Below are positions 33,857 to 43,900 of a stretch of DNA of 59,415 bases, one piece after another. Source of the stretch: DATNPH01 sp036703315 (GTDB lineage Bacteria; Cyanobacteriota; Cyanobacteriia; Cyanobacteriales; Coleofasciculaceae); the NCBI GenBank assembly GCA_036703315.1, contig DATNPH010000083.1, positions 1 through 59,415 of the forward strand, read 5' to 3'. Made by a program: the position numbers and the translations under genes. Every line of letters begins with the position of its first letter. The stretch's first letter is position 1. The notes beneath the pieces were generated by a model, which made no database searches, was not told the origin of the DNA, and worked only from the letters and a program-made list of their open reading frames with translations.

Positions 33857-36800
33857 CTAAAGCTCTATGGAGATTTTGTTCGGCAAACCTTGGATATCTA
33901 GTTCCAATCTTGGCTTTTTATCGTTACAGACTAAGTCACCACTGTAGCCACTTGAGGAGAGTGTAAACAATAATTGGTGAGTGCCAGCCGCTTCTACTGT
34001 TGCTTCCCCAATATTGACTTTACAGCCTGCTCCATCCACTCGAACGTCCCGACTGTTAAGAGCATCAGTAATGAGAACTTGCTTGCTCTGCTTCATTACC
34101 TTAATCACTAAGTGACGAACTCCAAACCTGACGACTCCTTCCTCTAGTTGCTCTACTTTTGTTCCACTCGGCAAGCCGTCAATTGCAAGTTTCGTCGGCG
34201 ACGGGGATGCCTCTGCTGGGGTAGTAGTAAAGACGCGATTAGTCTGATCACTACTAATTTGGAGCGTTGGACGATCTCTGGGTACTGATGGGGGAGCTAG
34301 TAGCACCGACTCTTGAGGAATGGCCCAACTATCAGCTTTTTTGAGGAGTTCTGAATGGATTTTGGACGCTTTATCAATTTGTCCCTGGTTTCTGGCGTAA
34401 TCTTCTTGTTTCTTTTTAGTGGCAATCCAGCGCTTTTGTGCAAATTGACGTAGTTCTTGCTCACAATCAGAGACAAACTGCTCGTAAAACTCTAGAGTTT
34501 CTACAAGTGACCCAATTTTTTCTAGGGCAACTCCCACTTGCTGCATGAATAAATACTGCTGCCAGTCAGATGTTGATAAAACCTGTTTCTTGAAAAAATT
34601 TTCGTAGCGTTTACGATGCTCCTTCGTAAGGTCATTGGGAGTTAAGTCTGAGCAGGCGATCGCATAAACAAAATCGAATTTCAAGCCTGCTTTTTGACCT
34701 TCCGAACCAATAACGGTAGGAAGATACTTCTCAAGGACTTCTATGGCATCCAGCCAATGCTTTTTGCGGTATAAATACTGCAATAGAACACTTATAAGCT
34801 TAATTGACGGTGTGCCCTGACTTGCCTTCTCAAAGCATTCTTTGACTTTGACTAAATTATCCAACCAAATATAGACAACGAAGGCTTGTTGGTACTGCTG
34901 CTTTGTTTCAAGGGCGGGTGCAACATAGGGAAGCCAGTGAAGAGTACGTGGTTTTCCTGACCTTTCCCACTCAGCGATGATACTGTCATGTTCTCCTGCC
35001 CTCTCCAGATACTCCAAACCCTCAGGAATCCCTAGAAACCTAGCTTTTGCAAGGTTATACTCAGGCTTGTGGGTAGCATCACAATCCTCCCAAATACTCA
35101 CTGCCTGCTCATAGTTGGCGGCACGGTAGAAGCACTCACCCGCTAACAGATTGAGTTCGTTGTTCCCCGCTGACTCGTTAGCTTCCAGAACCTCACCAAA
35201 ACGTTGCCATTGATCTGGCTTGATGTTTATAGCATTCAGTAGCGCTTCGATACGGTTAGCATACTCCTCTATAGCTTTTTTCCAGTGTTTGGTATTCCTC
35301 AGTTGTCCGTTGTCTGTTATCCGTTGTTTTTCCGTATTGCCAGTGACGACTAACCACTGACTACTGACGAATAGTGTGAAATTGTTTAGAGCCTCTAAAT
35401 CCTTTGGCTCGGCAGCCATAAAGAGTACCAGCGAACGCTCTCCTGCCTCACTTTCGGGGTGCAGATTGTACCAAGTAACTAACTGTGACCAGCACATTCC
35501 CTGCCAGAAGCACTCCCAGGCTTCTTCTAGCATGCCCAAGTGGAGAAAACGGTTTCCAGCATTCAGAAACTGCTCTTCAAATTTGAGTGCCCAAGCTTCA
35601 CAAAATTCAGCTTTGGTACTATCGCCAAGATCGCTATAGAACTGTCTGGCACGTCTGAGGAAATCAGAGTTTTGTGAGTTTAACCCCTTCGTCTCAAACT
35701 CCTGCGCGATCGCACCAGGGTCATCTTCGTGCAGTTCCTGCATCGTTTTGGGAGTACCTGTGCTGATGGTACGAACATTCTCATCCCAACGCTCTTTGCT
35801 TCTGGCGTAGTGTAGCATTGCCTGCAACAAGGCTTCGTCACTAGCGTATTGCCACAATTGGCGATCGCCTTTTTCTGAATCCACCACAAATAGATGCTCT
35901 GTTGCTCTGCTGGCAGCAACGTAAAGCTTGTTGAAAAAGTATTCCACCTTCACGCGTTGGTCGATACCTTTTCCCTTCACATTCCAGACGCTCTGGTTGC
36001 ACTCTTCGCCAAACTTATAGAGAATGACCTTTTTAAACTCCAACCCTTTAGCTGTAATCGCACTTAAGACATTTTTGAGGGGTTCTGGTGAATTGGAAAT
36101 TAGGCCATCTCCCGGTGTGTGTTGTTCTCCCTGTGTGCCTAATTGAGGAAAAATTTCAGAGAGTACCTCATCTCTTTTGGCATAAGTCGCCTCTTCGCCT
36201 TCTTCACAAGGCACAATCACGATCGTGTCTTTGATGTAGTCTCCTAGTTCTTCAGGGCTAATGTTCTGATTCAGGATGAACTTTTGGGGTTCGGGAAAAT
36301 TGCCAGGGTGCCATGCCGTTTGGGGCTGGAGTTCATGAATGTCAAACAAAACATGACGCCACAGCTGAATTAAATTAGTAACTTGAACGATGGGTGGACT
36401 AGAACGGTAGTTAAATGCTAATGCCTGGAAATTAATCACTAGCTTTAATTGATCAGCTGGATCCAGTGCTGTAATTACTTCCGAATCAAATACAGCCTGA
36501 ACACTAGACCAATGGAATCCCGTTGGATTCAACGTCTGGAAAGGGTCTCCGGCAAACGCAAAGGGTAGGCTCTGAATCGGCTGATATCCCAGATGATATT
36601 GGGAGAACACAGACAGCCGCATAATGAGTTGCAGTTCCAACCTTGTAAAGTCTTGAGCTTCGTCACAGAAAATTGCTGTGTACTCCGGACGGTAGCATTT
36701 GAGTTCAAGAACTCTGGTAATCAAATCTTGGTCGTCCCAGTAACCTTCCTCTTTGGTGATGCGCTTATACCAGCGTTCCCAGATGGTGTCGTAGATGCCT

Positions 36801-38317
36801 TGGAATTTCTCCAGGGAAATGGTGCGTTCCTTGCGTGGCACTTCTTCCTGGTAGTCTTCAGGTGTCATAGGCTCCTCAAGACTATATCCTTTGATGAAGC
36901 TACGGATGACGTGCCAGGACGTTTCTGGGGAATAACGCCGCGCTTGGGGGAGATGGAGAACGATTTTGGCTAAGGATTCAGTGGGAGTTTTTCCCTGATA
37001 GAGTTGTTTGAAGCGATGAAAGGATATGTATTTATCTGGCTCGAAGCGGAATCGATCTGTGGGTGGGAGTAAGCCGAACAGGAATTTTTGGAAAGGTTGG
37101 AAGAAGTGGTCGATGCGATCGCTCTCATCCTCCTGACTCCTCTCAGCCACAAAGCGGTGATGAGACGATAGCAGCGTCTTTACCCCATCTTTAGCTACTT
37201 CTAGTAATCGCTCATTATAAGTAAGAAACAACGGCTCACCCAGCAGAGGCTCTTGGCGACGCCGTCCTCGCTTGTCGTAGTACTTTCGGTAGCAATAGTC
37301 AGCAAATAGGTAAAGCAGCATCGTGGACTTGCCACTACCGGCTCGCCCATTTATAAATAGGGGTAGTGAGCCGCTACCTGATTTGGCACTGGAAACTGAC
37401 TTGAGAATCTGTTCTTCCTCAGGCGAAAGAGCGAGATTTGCCTCTCTGCCGCGTTCGATCGCGAGCCAACTTTCTTCATCAGCCAGCAGATAGGAGGGAT
37501 ACGAACGTCGGGCAAAGGGTGTCAACTCACACAGATTTAATTGTTGTGCCAGGATGTTGCTGGTATGAGAGCCATCAAACAAGGCGGTTCTCTTACCCAC
37601 CTCGCTAATCTCTTCACTGGATGGCTTGTGATCAAAGGGAGCCAGCAGAAACAAGACTCCCCCAACGGTGGCGTCAGTCGTCTCGATCTGGCTGTAGAGC
37701 ACATAATGATTGTTCGACTCGCCCAGCTTTACATTATGTAAATCGGGAAGCTCCTTAGATCTGGTGGTTTCACTTCTAATTCCTGAAATGATTCGGTAAT
37801 AAATTTCCCAACCTTCTTGGATTTCACGTTTTCTAAACTGCGTCACCCATTCTTCACTTTCATAAATTACCCAGTCCTCTGTTACTGTTTCCATGTCCCA
37901 ACCGGGAGGTTCTAACCAGGGACGCAGTTCTGGCGGTAGTTCCGGGAGTTGCTGGACTTGGCGCTGATTGAGTTTAGCCAGGGTAAGCCAGTCTCGGAGT
38001 TGTGCAAGGTCGAGTTGAGGTTCTAGATAGGTTCTGCCATACTCTATAGGGGCTTCGAGAAACTGCTCGTAGTCGTTATCGCCACGCTTGAAGATATCGA
38101 GTAAGCACAGTAGTTGCTCATCATCAACTCTGAGGATACGTGCAATCAGCCGTCGATTCAGGATTCGACGCTTTAAGTAGGGATAGACTCTCTCAAAACG
38201 TGCTTGCACCTCATCAATTCTCTGAGTTTCTAGTTCAGCGCACAGATCATCGATGCGAGTTTGAATCCCGTATCGCTCTGACTTCTCATTGAACTGAGAG
38301 GTGCGATAGACATACAT
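33857..38317 (-). CDS. Very large UvrD-like (SF1) helicase with C-terminal repeat region
   Basis: This 1,486-aa protein has SF1 helicase motifs: Walker A INGRAGSGKSTMLLYL (about residue 325), Walker B IFCDEAQDFT (about 552), FAGDPFQTLNPTG, the ALAFNYRSSPPIVQVT block, ITAKGLEFKKVIL (about 752) and YVAASRATEHLFVVD (about 804). An uncharacterised N-terminal 300 residues and a long helical, TPR-like region (about 830-1340) flank the motor. The last 150 residues are beta-rich (VRFGVRHLVIKVMKQS, LELDIQGLPNKISIEL). No nuclease motif is visible. Residues about 982-1007 are encoded by an inserted repeat. It is the first gene of the accessory island. A role in defence or repair is possible but unproven. 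Confidence 0.85.
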   Translation of the reverse strand: MYVYRTSQFNEKSERYGIQTRIDDLCAELETQRIDEVQARFERVYPYLKRRILNRRLIARILRVDDEQLLCLLDIFKRGDNDYEQFLEAPIEYGRTYLEPQLDLAQLRDWLTLAKLNQRQVQQLPELPPELRPWLEPPGWDMETVTEDWVIYESEEWVTQFRKREIQEGWEIYYRIISGIRSETTRSKELPDLHNVKLGESNNHYVLYSQIETTDATVGGVLFLLAPFDHKPSSEEISEVGKRTALFDGSHTSNILAQQLNLCELTPFARRSYPSYLLADEESWLAIERGREANLALSPEEEQILKSVSSAKSGSGSLPLFINGRAGSGKSTMLLYLFADYCYRKYYDKRGRRRQEPLLGEPLFLTYNERLLEVAKDGVKTLLSSHHRFVAERSQEDESDRIDHFFQPFQKFLFGLLPPTDRFRFEPDKYISFHRFKQLYQGKTPTESLAKIVLHLPQARRYSPETSWHVIRSFIKGYSLEEPMTPEDYQEEVPRKERTISLEKFQGIYDTIWERWYKRITKEEGYWDDQDLITRVLELKCYRPEYTAIFCDEAQDFTRLELQLIMRLSVFSQYHLGYQPIQSLPFAFAGDPFQTLNPTGFHWSSVQAVFDSEVITALDPADQLKLVINFQALAFNYRSSPPIVQVTNLIQLWRHVLFDIHELQPQTAWHPGNFPEPQKFILNQNISPEELGDYIKDTIVIVPCEEGEEATYAKRDEVLSEIFPQLGTQGEQHTPGDGLISNSPEPLKNVLSAITAKGLEFKKVILYKFGEECNQSVWNVKGKGIDQRVKVEYFFNKLYVAASRATEHLFVVDSEKGDRQLWQYASDEALLQAMLHYARSKERWDENVRTISTGTPKTMQELHEDDPGAIAQEFETKGLNSQNSDFLRRARQFYSDLGDSTKAEFCEAWALKFEEQFLNAGNRFLHLGMLEEAWECFWQGMCWSQLVTWYNLHPESEAGERSLVLFMAAEPKDLEALNNFTLFVSSQWLVVTGNTEKQRITDNGQLRNTKHWKKAIEEYANRIEALLNAINIKPDQWQRFGEVLEANESAGNNELNLLAGECFYRAANYEQAVSIWEDCDATHKPEYNLAKARFLGIPEGLEYLERAGEHDSIIAEWERSGKPRTLHWLPYVAPALETKQQYQQAFVVYIWLDNLVKVKECFEKASQGTPSIKLISVLLQYLYRKKHWLDAIEVLEKYLPTVIGSEGQKAGLKFDFVYAIACSDLTPNDLTKEHRKRYENFFKKQVLSTSDWQQYLFMQQVGVALEKIGSLVETLEFYEQFVSDCEQELRQFAQKRWIATKKKQEDYARNQGQIDKASKIHSELLKKADSWAIPQESVLLAPPSVPRDRPTLQISSDQTNRVFTTTPAEASPSPTKLAIDGLPSGTKVEQLEEGVVRFGVRHLVIKVMKQSKQVLITDALNSRDVRVDGAGCKVNIGEATVEAAGTHQLLFTLSSSGYSGDLVCNDKKPRLELDIQGLPNKISIEL
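35297..35372. repeat. Intergenic-type repeat tract inside the helicase gene
   Basis: On the minus strand the tract contains GTCAGTAGTCAGTGGTTAG followed by ACAACGGATAACAG and ACAACGGACAACTG. These short-repeat sequences are usually found between cyanobacterial genes. Here they are in frame and encode SSQWLVVTGN and QRITDNGQLRN. Confidence 0.65.
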
Positions 38318-38595
38318 TGGTCAGTCTCCGCTCAATAGACAAAAGCACAAATGTTGCTGCTATTACTTATTGTTATCTAGCGGAGAAATGGCTAGAGGGA
38401 TTTTTTGTTACAACTTATACAATACTTAAAATTTTTCTAAGTAGTTGCATCTACTGTTTCCCTTTTGCTGTACTACACATTCTCATTTCATCCCCCTAAA
38501 AGGCGATCGCTAGCAGATATAGCCATGCTATTTGATTGGTGAAAAATGGGAGACTCTTGAAGACAAGGCGATCGCTGCTTCGGCATACTGTAGTT

Positions 38596-38850
38596 TTAAG
38601 GCGTCGTAATCCTTGTTAAAACCCCGATACTACATCCTGGCATCAGTAAAGGCAGAGGCAATGATTGTAGCTTTGCCTGTCGGTGCGCGACCATCTCCTG
38701 ACCTACTGACTGAAACGAATAGTCACCCATTCTCTGGTAGCCACTGGTGAATAACACTTCACCCATCAATTGATACTGGTTAGTTATAAACCCCCTGACG
38801 TTGAGTTTTGCTCGGCTAATTGATGTAGCGGTCTTGGGTGCGAGGTTCAT
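38596..38850 (-). CDS. Possible small hypothetical protein, 84 aa
   Basis: It starts MNLAPKTATSISRAKLNVRG and contains YQRMGDYSFQSVGQEMVAHR. A weak GAGAA lies upstream of the ATG. Composition is protein-like and nothing else occupies the stretch, but I recognise no family. It is divergent from the class A AAA_35 gene. The flanking stretch 38318-38595 shows no gene. Confidence 0.4.
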   Translation of the reverse strand: MNLAPKTATSISRAKLNVRGFITNQYQLMGEVLFTSGYQRMGDYSFQSVGQEMVAHRQAKLQSLPLPLLMPGCSIGVLTRITTP

Positions 38851-39365
38851 AGTCTTATTTCTCTGAGCAGAGTTAAGTTGTTAACAATTTGAGGTATTGA
38901 ATTCAGCATATTTAGGGGAATTGCCCTCAAGCCAGTCATCTATTCTTAACGCTGGAAGTGGCTTAGGCTCAGGGATAAAGTCTTAACAAAGCGACTCCAA
39001 TTAGAGGAAATACCCTAATTTTTTAGAAGAGTTGGAAGGATTTGATCAGGCAATCGCTCCAACTCACTGCCTTGTAATCTTCCTGCCAGTCTCTATCTGT
39101 AACGCCTGTTTGACTTATGTAGAAAAAAAGCGATCGCAGAAACTGGCGAGTCGTTTTCCAGGTTGGCATCCATAAATCCGACAGTGGCTCTCAACTGAAA
39201 CCTGGTCACTGGGTTACAACTTGCAGCAGAAGTAGAGGAACTTCCCTCAAGTCACGAACACAATCAGTACTCTGAAAGTCCTTTAAAATCAAACATAGGC
39301 AGTTAGGGGAACTTGCTTTCACTTAGGGTAATCCTCGAACTTTTTAGAAGGTTTGGACAGCATCA
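38851..39365. other. 515-bp leader of the AAA_35 cassette with repeated motif
   Basis: No gene is visible. A 14-nt motif AGRGGAANTNCCCT occurs at 38914-38927, 39003-39016 and 39234-39247, with a degenerate copy at 39305-39318. Two copies are followed or accompanied by TTTTTAGAAG-type sequence (about 39018 and 39341), the second ending just before the start codon. Confidence 0.55.
38914..39318. promoter_or_regulatory. Candidate operator array AGRGGAANTNCCCT
   Basis: Copies: AGGGGAATTGCCCT, AGAGGAAATACCCT, AGAGGAACTTCCCT, then degenerate AGGGGAACTTGCTT. The ends are self-complementary (AGGG/CCCT), as for a dimeric regulator. A further copy, AGAGGAATTTCCCT, lies at 53787-53800 upstream of the pentapeptide gene. 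Confidence 0.4.
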
Positions 39366-40895
39366 ATGCCGACAGTGAGCTATGGTCCTAAAGTTAAACA
39401 GCGCACTAAACGCCTTTTAGAGGCACTGGTGGCTTACGCTAATGACGAATTGGAGAATTGCGTTAGCGAAGCGGCTTGGCAGAAGCTTCGCCTCAAGATT
39501 CAGGTCAACTGGCAGACAGAGAAGCAGCTAGTTATCCAGACAAAGGTGAGAATTCTTGAAGAACTGACAGCTTTAGACTCATACAATGGAAAGTTAGACA
39601 ACGACGAAATCAAGGAAGCACTCCATCGTCTTGAAGATTTCTTGGAGATTCTGGAAGACTGCCGCACTAAGACGCAGGGTTCAGACGACTGGCACTTCAA
39701 GTTGAAGCTCTGGCACAAACGGCATGACAAACAAGCAAACCTCAGACAGTTTGATGTGGAGTGGGAGCGCCGCCGTCCCGAAAAGTCTAAACAAGTGACA
39801 GGTGAGGATTTAAAAGAAACGGTTTCAGATACTCCTCTACCTTGGCAAGCTCCCAATTGCTATCCCAAGCCAGTGGGTGTGCTAGAAGTGCCAGAGGGAC
39901 CCGTTGCTTTGTCTTCTGCCTTTTATGTTGATCGACATCCTATCGAATCTCGCTGTTACGAGACGATTACCCAAACTGGAGCGTTAATCCGCATCAAATC
40001 ACCCAGGCAGATGGGAAAAACCTCACTGCTCAACAGAATAGTCGATCGCTCAACCAATCAGGGTTATCGAACGGTTCGTTTGAACCTACTACAAGCAGAT
40101 GGGGAAAAGCTTAGCAGCCTAGATAAATTTTTGCGATGGTTCTGTAGCTGCGTCAGCCAGGAGCTAGAGTTACCCTCTGGGTTGAGTGAATATTGGGATG
40201 AAGATAGAGGCAGCATTGTTAATTGCACCACATATTTTGAAGCCCATCTGTTGGAGCAAATCAACTGTCCTCTAGTCTTAGCGCTAGATGAAGTGGATCG
40301 GGTTTTCCAGTCTGGTGAAATTGCTCAAGGCTTTTTTCCAATGCTGCGAAGCTGGCATGAGGAAGCCAAGACTATCGATATCTGGGAACAGTTGCGGCTA
40401 GTTGTGGTGCATTCTACCGAAGATTATGGACCATTAGATATCAATCAATCGCCGTTTAACGTCGGGTTGCCAGTGGAATTGACCGAGTTTACCCCAGAGC
40501 AAGTAGAGGATTTGGCGCAGCGTCATAAGCTGGATTGGAACGGTGCTCAAGTGCAGCAACTAATGGCAATGGTAGGAGGGCACCCTTATCTAGTAAGGTG
40601 GGCGCTTTATCGCCTTGCTTGTAAGGATGTGACTTTGGAGAAGTTATTGCAAGACGCTCCGACAGATGCCGGAATTTATGACAATCACTTGCGCCGGCAC
40701 TTGGATACCCTCAAAGAAAATCTCGAACTAGTAGTAGCACTCAAACAGGTTGTGACAGCAACTGAACCAGTGCGATTGGAGACGATGCAGGCGTATCAGT
40801 TGTACAGCATGGGACTGGTTAAACGGCAAGGCGATCGCGTTACACCACGTTGCGAGTTATATCAGCAGTATTTTCGAGAACGTTTGAGGAATTAA
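39366..40895 (+). CDS. AAA_35 STAND-type ATPase with N-terminal helical domain (class A)
   Basis: This 509-aa protein has an N-terminal helical domain (about 1-145; RTKRLLEALVAYANDELEN, KLRLKIQVNWQTEKQL, DDWHFKLKLWHKRHDKQANL). An AAA-like domain follows (about 175-505) with RIKSPRQMGKTSLLNRI as P-loop (about 211-220) and CPLVLALDEVDRVFQSG as Walker B (about 305). The C-terminus is a winged-helix-like part (VRLETMQAYQLYSMGLVKR). The core closely resembles residues 285-610 of the TIR protein at 50028-51869, so they are paralogues with exchanged N-termini. The class B gene starts 97 bp downstream and the pair probably forms an operon. Function is inferred as NTP-dependent signalling. Confidence 0.88.
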   Translation: MPTVSYGPKVKQRTKRLLEALVAYANDELENCVSEAAWQKLRLKIQVNWQTEKQLVIQTKVRILEELTALDSYNGKLDNDEIKEALHRLEDFLEILEDCRTKTQGSDDWHFKLKLWHKRHDKQANLRQFDVEWERRRPEKSKQVTGEDLKETVSDTPLPWQAPNCYPKPVGVLEVPEGPVALSSAFYVDRHPIESRCYETITQTGALIRIKSPRQMGKTSLLNRIVDRSTNQGYRTVRLNLLQADGEKLSSLDKFLRWFCSCVSQELELPSGLSEYWDEDRGSIVNCTTYFEAHLLEQINCPLVLALDEVDRVFQSGEIAQGFFPMLRSWHEEAKTIDIWEQLRLVVVHSTEDYGPLDINQSPFNVGLPVELTEFTPEQVEDLAQRHKLDWNGAQVQQLMAMVGGHPYLVRWALYRLACKDVTLEKLLQDAPTDAGIYDNHLRRHLDTLKENLELVVALKQVVTATEPVRLETMQAYQLYSMGLVKRQGDRVTPRCELYQQYFRERLRN

Positions 40896-40992
40896 GTTAC
40901 AGGTTACTGATTAGTAGCTTGGCAGGTTATAACTTTCAACGTCCAACTTCCAACCTTCAATCTTCCAATCCAAGCTTCCAGCTTCAACTCTT

Positions 40993-43900
40993 ATGTTAGA
41001 TGAAAACTATTACAAAATTGGAGGAAGTTTAGAGTATCAGCATCCTACCTATGTTCTACGACAAGCTGACTCTGACTTATATGAGGGGTTGAAGAATGGG
41101 GAGTTTTGTTATGTATTGAACTCGCGGCAGATGGGCAAGTCTAGCTTGCGAGTCCGCATGACAAAAAAGCTAAAAGAGCAAGGGATAAAATGTGCCTCCA
41201 TTGACATGACAAGAATTGGAAGTCACGTCACTCCCTGTGAATGGTATGCAGGAGTTATTTCAGAATTGTTGAGGGGTTTTGGTCTCTCAAAAAAGGTGGA
41301 TTTTAGTACCTGGTGGCGGCAGCGTGACTTATTGCCGCCATTGCAGCGATTGAGGGAGTTGATTGAAGATGTGCTGCTAACAGAATTCTCTCAAACTCTG
41401 GTCATTTTTATTGATGAAATTGATAGTATTATCAAAATCAAGTTTAAGGAAGATTTTTTTGCTTTTATCCGTGCGTGCTATAACCAGCGAGTGGACAATC
41501 CAGAATATCAGCGCCTCACGTTTTGTTTGCTGGGGGTAGCAACACCATCAGACTTAATTGAAGACAAAAATATCAGCACACCTTTCAATATTGGTAGAGC
41601 GATCGAACTAACAGGTTTTCAATTGCATGAGGCAATGCCCTTAGCTTCAGGATTACTAGGAAAGACAACCAATCCCGAGGCCGTTTTGCGTGAGGTGCTG
41701 GCTTGGACAGGTGGTCAGCCTTTTCTTACCCAGAAGGTTTGTAAGCTGATCTTGAGTGCTTCTAAATTAATTCCCGTAGGTTCTGAGGCAGCGTGGGTAG
41801 AGAATTTGGTACGATCGCGCCTGATCGAAAACTGGGAAACGCAAGATGAGCCAGAGCATCTGAGAACGATACGCGATCGCCTTCTCTGGAGCCAGCGCAA
41901 GGAACAATTGCTTCGACTTTATCAGCAAATTGTGCAAACAGGAGAAATCAAAGCACTTGAAAAGCCAGAATACATGGAATTACGACTGAGTGGCTTAGTC
42001 GTCAAGCAGCAGGGTAAGTTAAGGGTTTATAACCGCATTTATGGGTCTATTTTTAACCAGAATTGGGTTGAAAATGCGTTAGCCGAAGTAGGTTTACTGC
42101 CTGAAGTAGCAAAAACATCGGCTCCTCGGCTCCTTCTAAGGCGGGAATTCAAGCTTCCTTCTCAATCGGAAATTCAGGCTTTAGAGCAGCTTGCCTCTGA
42201 GGCATTGCGACAGTTTGAGTTGCGACAAATCAAGGCTCTACTCTCAGCCATGCAAACTGGGCAGTTATTAAAAGCTTTTGTTAGGGATAGTTGCCCACTA
42301 CAAGACTATCCAACAATGAAGCCGGTGTTGACTTTACAGACAATTCTTGACAACATCCGAGAACGAAATTGGTTCAAAACTCATCAAGGCATGGTCTATG
42401 GCGTGTGCTTTAGCCCCAATGGGCAGCATATTGCCACTACAAGAGATGACGGTACAGTCCAGATCTGGAATTTGTTTGGGCAGCAACTGGTTGGATGGAA
42501 AGGGCATCAGGGCAAAGTCGATGACGTATGCTTTAGTCCTAATGGGCAGTTGCTTGCTACAGCAGGGCGGGACGGCACAGCAAGACTCTGGAATTTGTCA
42601 GGACAGCAGATTGACCACTTTGATGGGCATCAAAGCTGGGTCAGGAGTGTAAATTTTAGTCCTAATGGGCAGTTGATTGCTACAGCAGGAGCAGACGGCA
42701 CAGCAAGAGTTTGGAATTTGTTGGGACAGCAGCTAGTTCAATTTGATGGGCATCAAGGCTCAGTCGGGAGTGCGAGTTTCAGTCCAGATGGGAGACGCCT
42801 TGCTACCGCAGGCGACGATGGCACAGCCAGACTCTGGAGCTTATCAGGACAGCAGTTAGTTAAATTTGAGGGTCATCAGGGTCAGGTCTGGCATGTAAGT
42901 TTCAGCCCGGATGGACAAAAGATTGCTACGGCAGGAGCAGATGCAACAGCAAGAGTGTGGAACTTGTTGGGGCAGCAGATAGCTCAGTTGAACGGTCATC
43001 AAGACTGGGTCAGGCTTGTCAGTTTTAGCCCCTATGGGCAGTGTCTAGCTACTGCCGGATACGACGGTACAGCAAGACTCTGGAATTTACTAGGACAGCA
43101 GCTAACTCAATTGAACGGTCATGTCGGTGCAGTCTTGGGTATGAGTTTTAACCCGGATGGTCAGCGATTAGCGACCGCAGGTGTAGACGGTACAGTTCGA
43201 CTCTGGGACTTGTCAGAGAAATATCTGGCTCAGTTGAACGGTCATCAAGGCTCAGTCTGGAGTGTGAACTTTAGCTCAGACGGGCAGTTGATCGCCACCG
43301 CAGGACGAGACGGCACCGCCCGACTCTGGAACATAGCAGGGCAGCACTTGGCTCAATTGGATGGTCATCAAGGTTCGGTTTGGAGTGTAACATTCAGCCC
43401 CGATGGACAATATATAGTCACCACAGGCTCAGACAAGACGGCTCGACTCTGGAACTTGGCAGGGCAGCAGTTGGCGAAATTGGACGGTCATCAGGGCTGG
43501 GTCACCCGTGTGATTTTCAGCCCCGATGGACAGGGCATTGCCACTGTAGGACGGGATGGTACAGCAAGACTTTGGAACTTATCTGGACAGCTCATTAGTC
43601 AAGTAACCCCTCAACAGGGCTGGGTTTGGAGTGTGAGCTTTAGTTCTGATGGACAACTCATTGCCACTGTAGGATTAGATGCCAAACCTCCAATTTTGGA
43701 CTTGTCTGGGCGGCTAATCATTCAATTGAAAGATTATCAGGACACGGTTGGAAATGTGAGTTTCAGCCCAGACGGGCAGTATCTAGCTACGACAGGCGAA
43801 GATGGTACCGCTCGACTCTGGAACTTGTTTGGGCAGCAACTGGCTCAATTGGACGGTTATCAAAGCTGGGTTATCAGTGTGAGCTTTAGTCCTAATGGGC

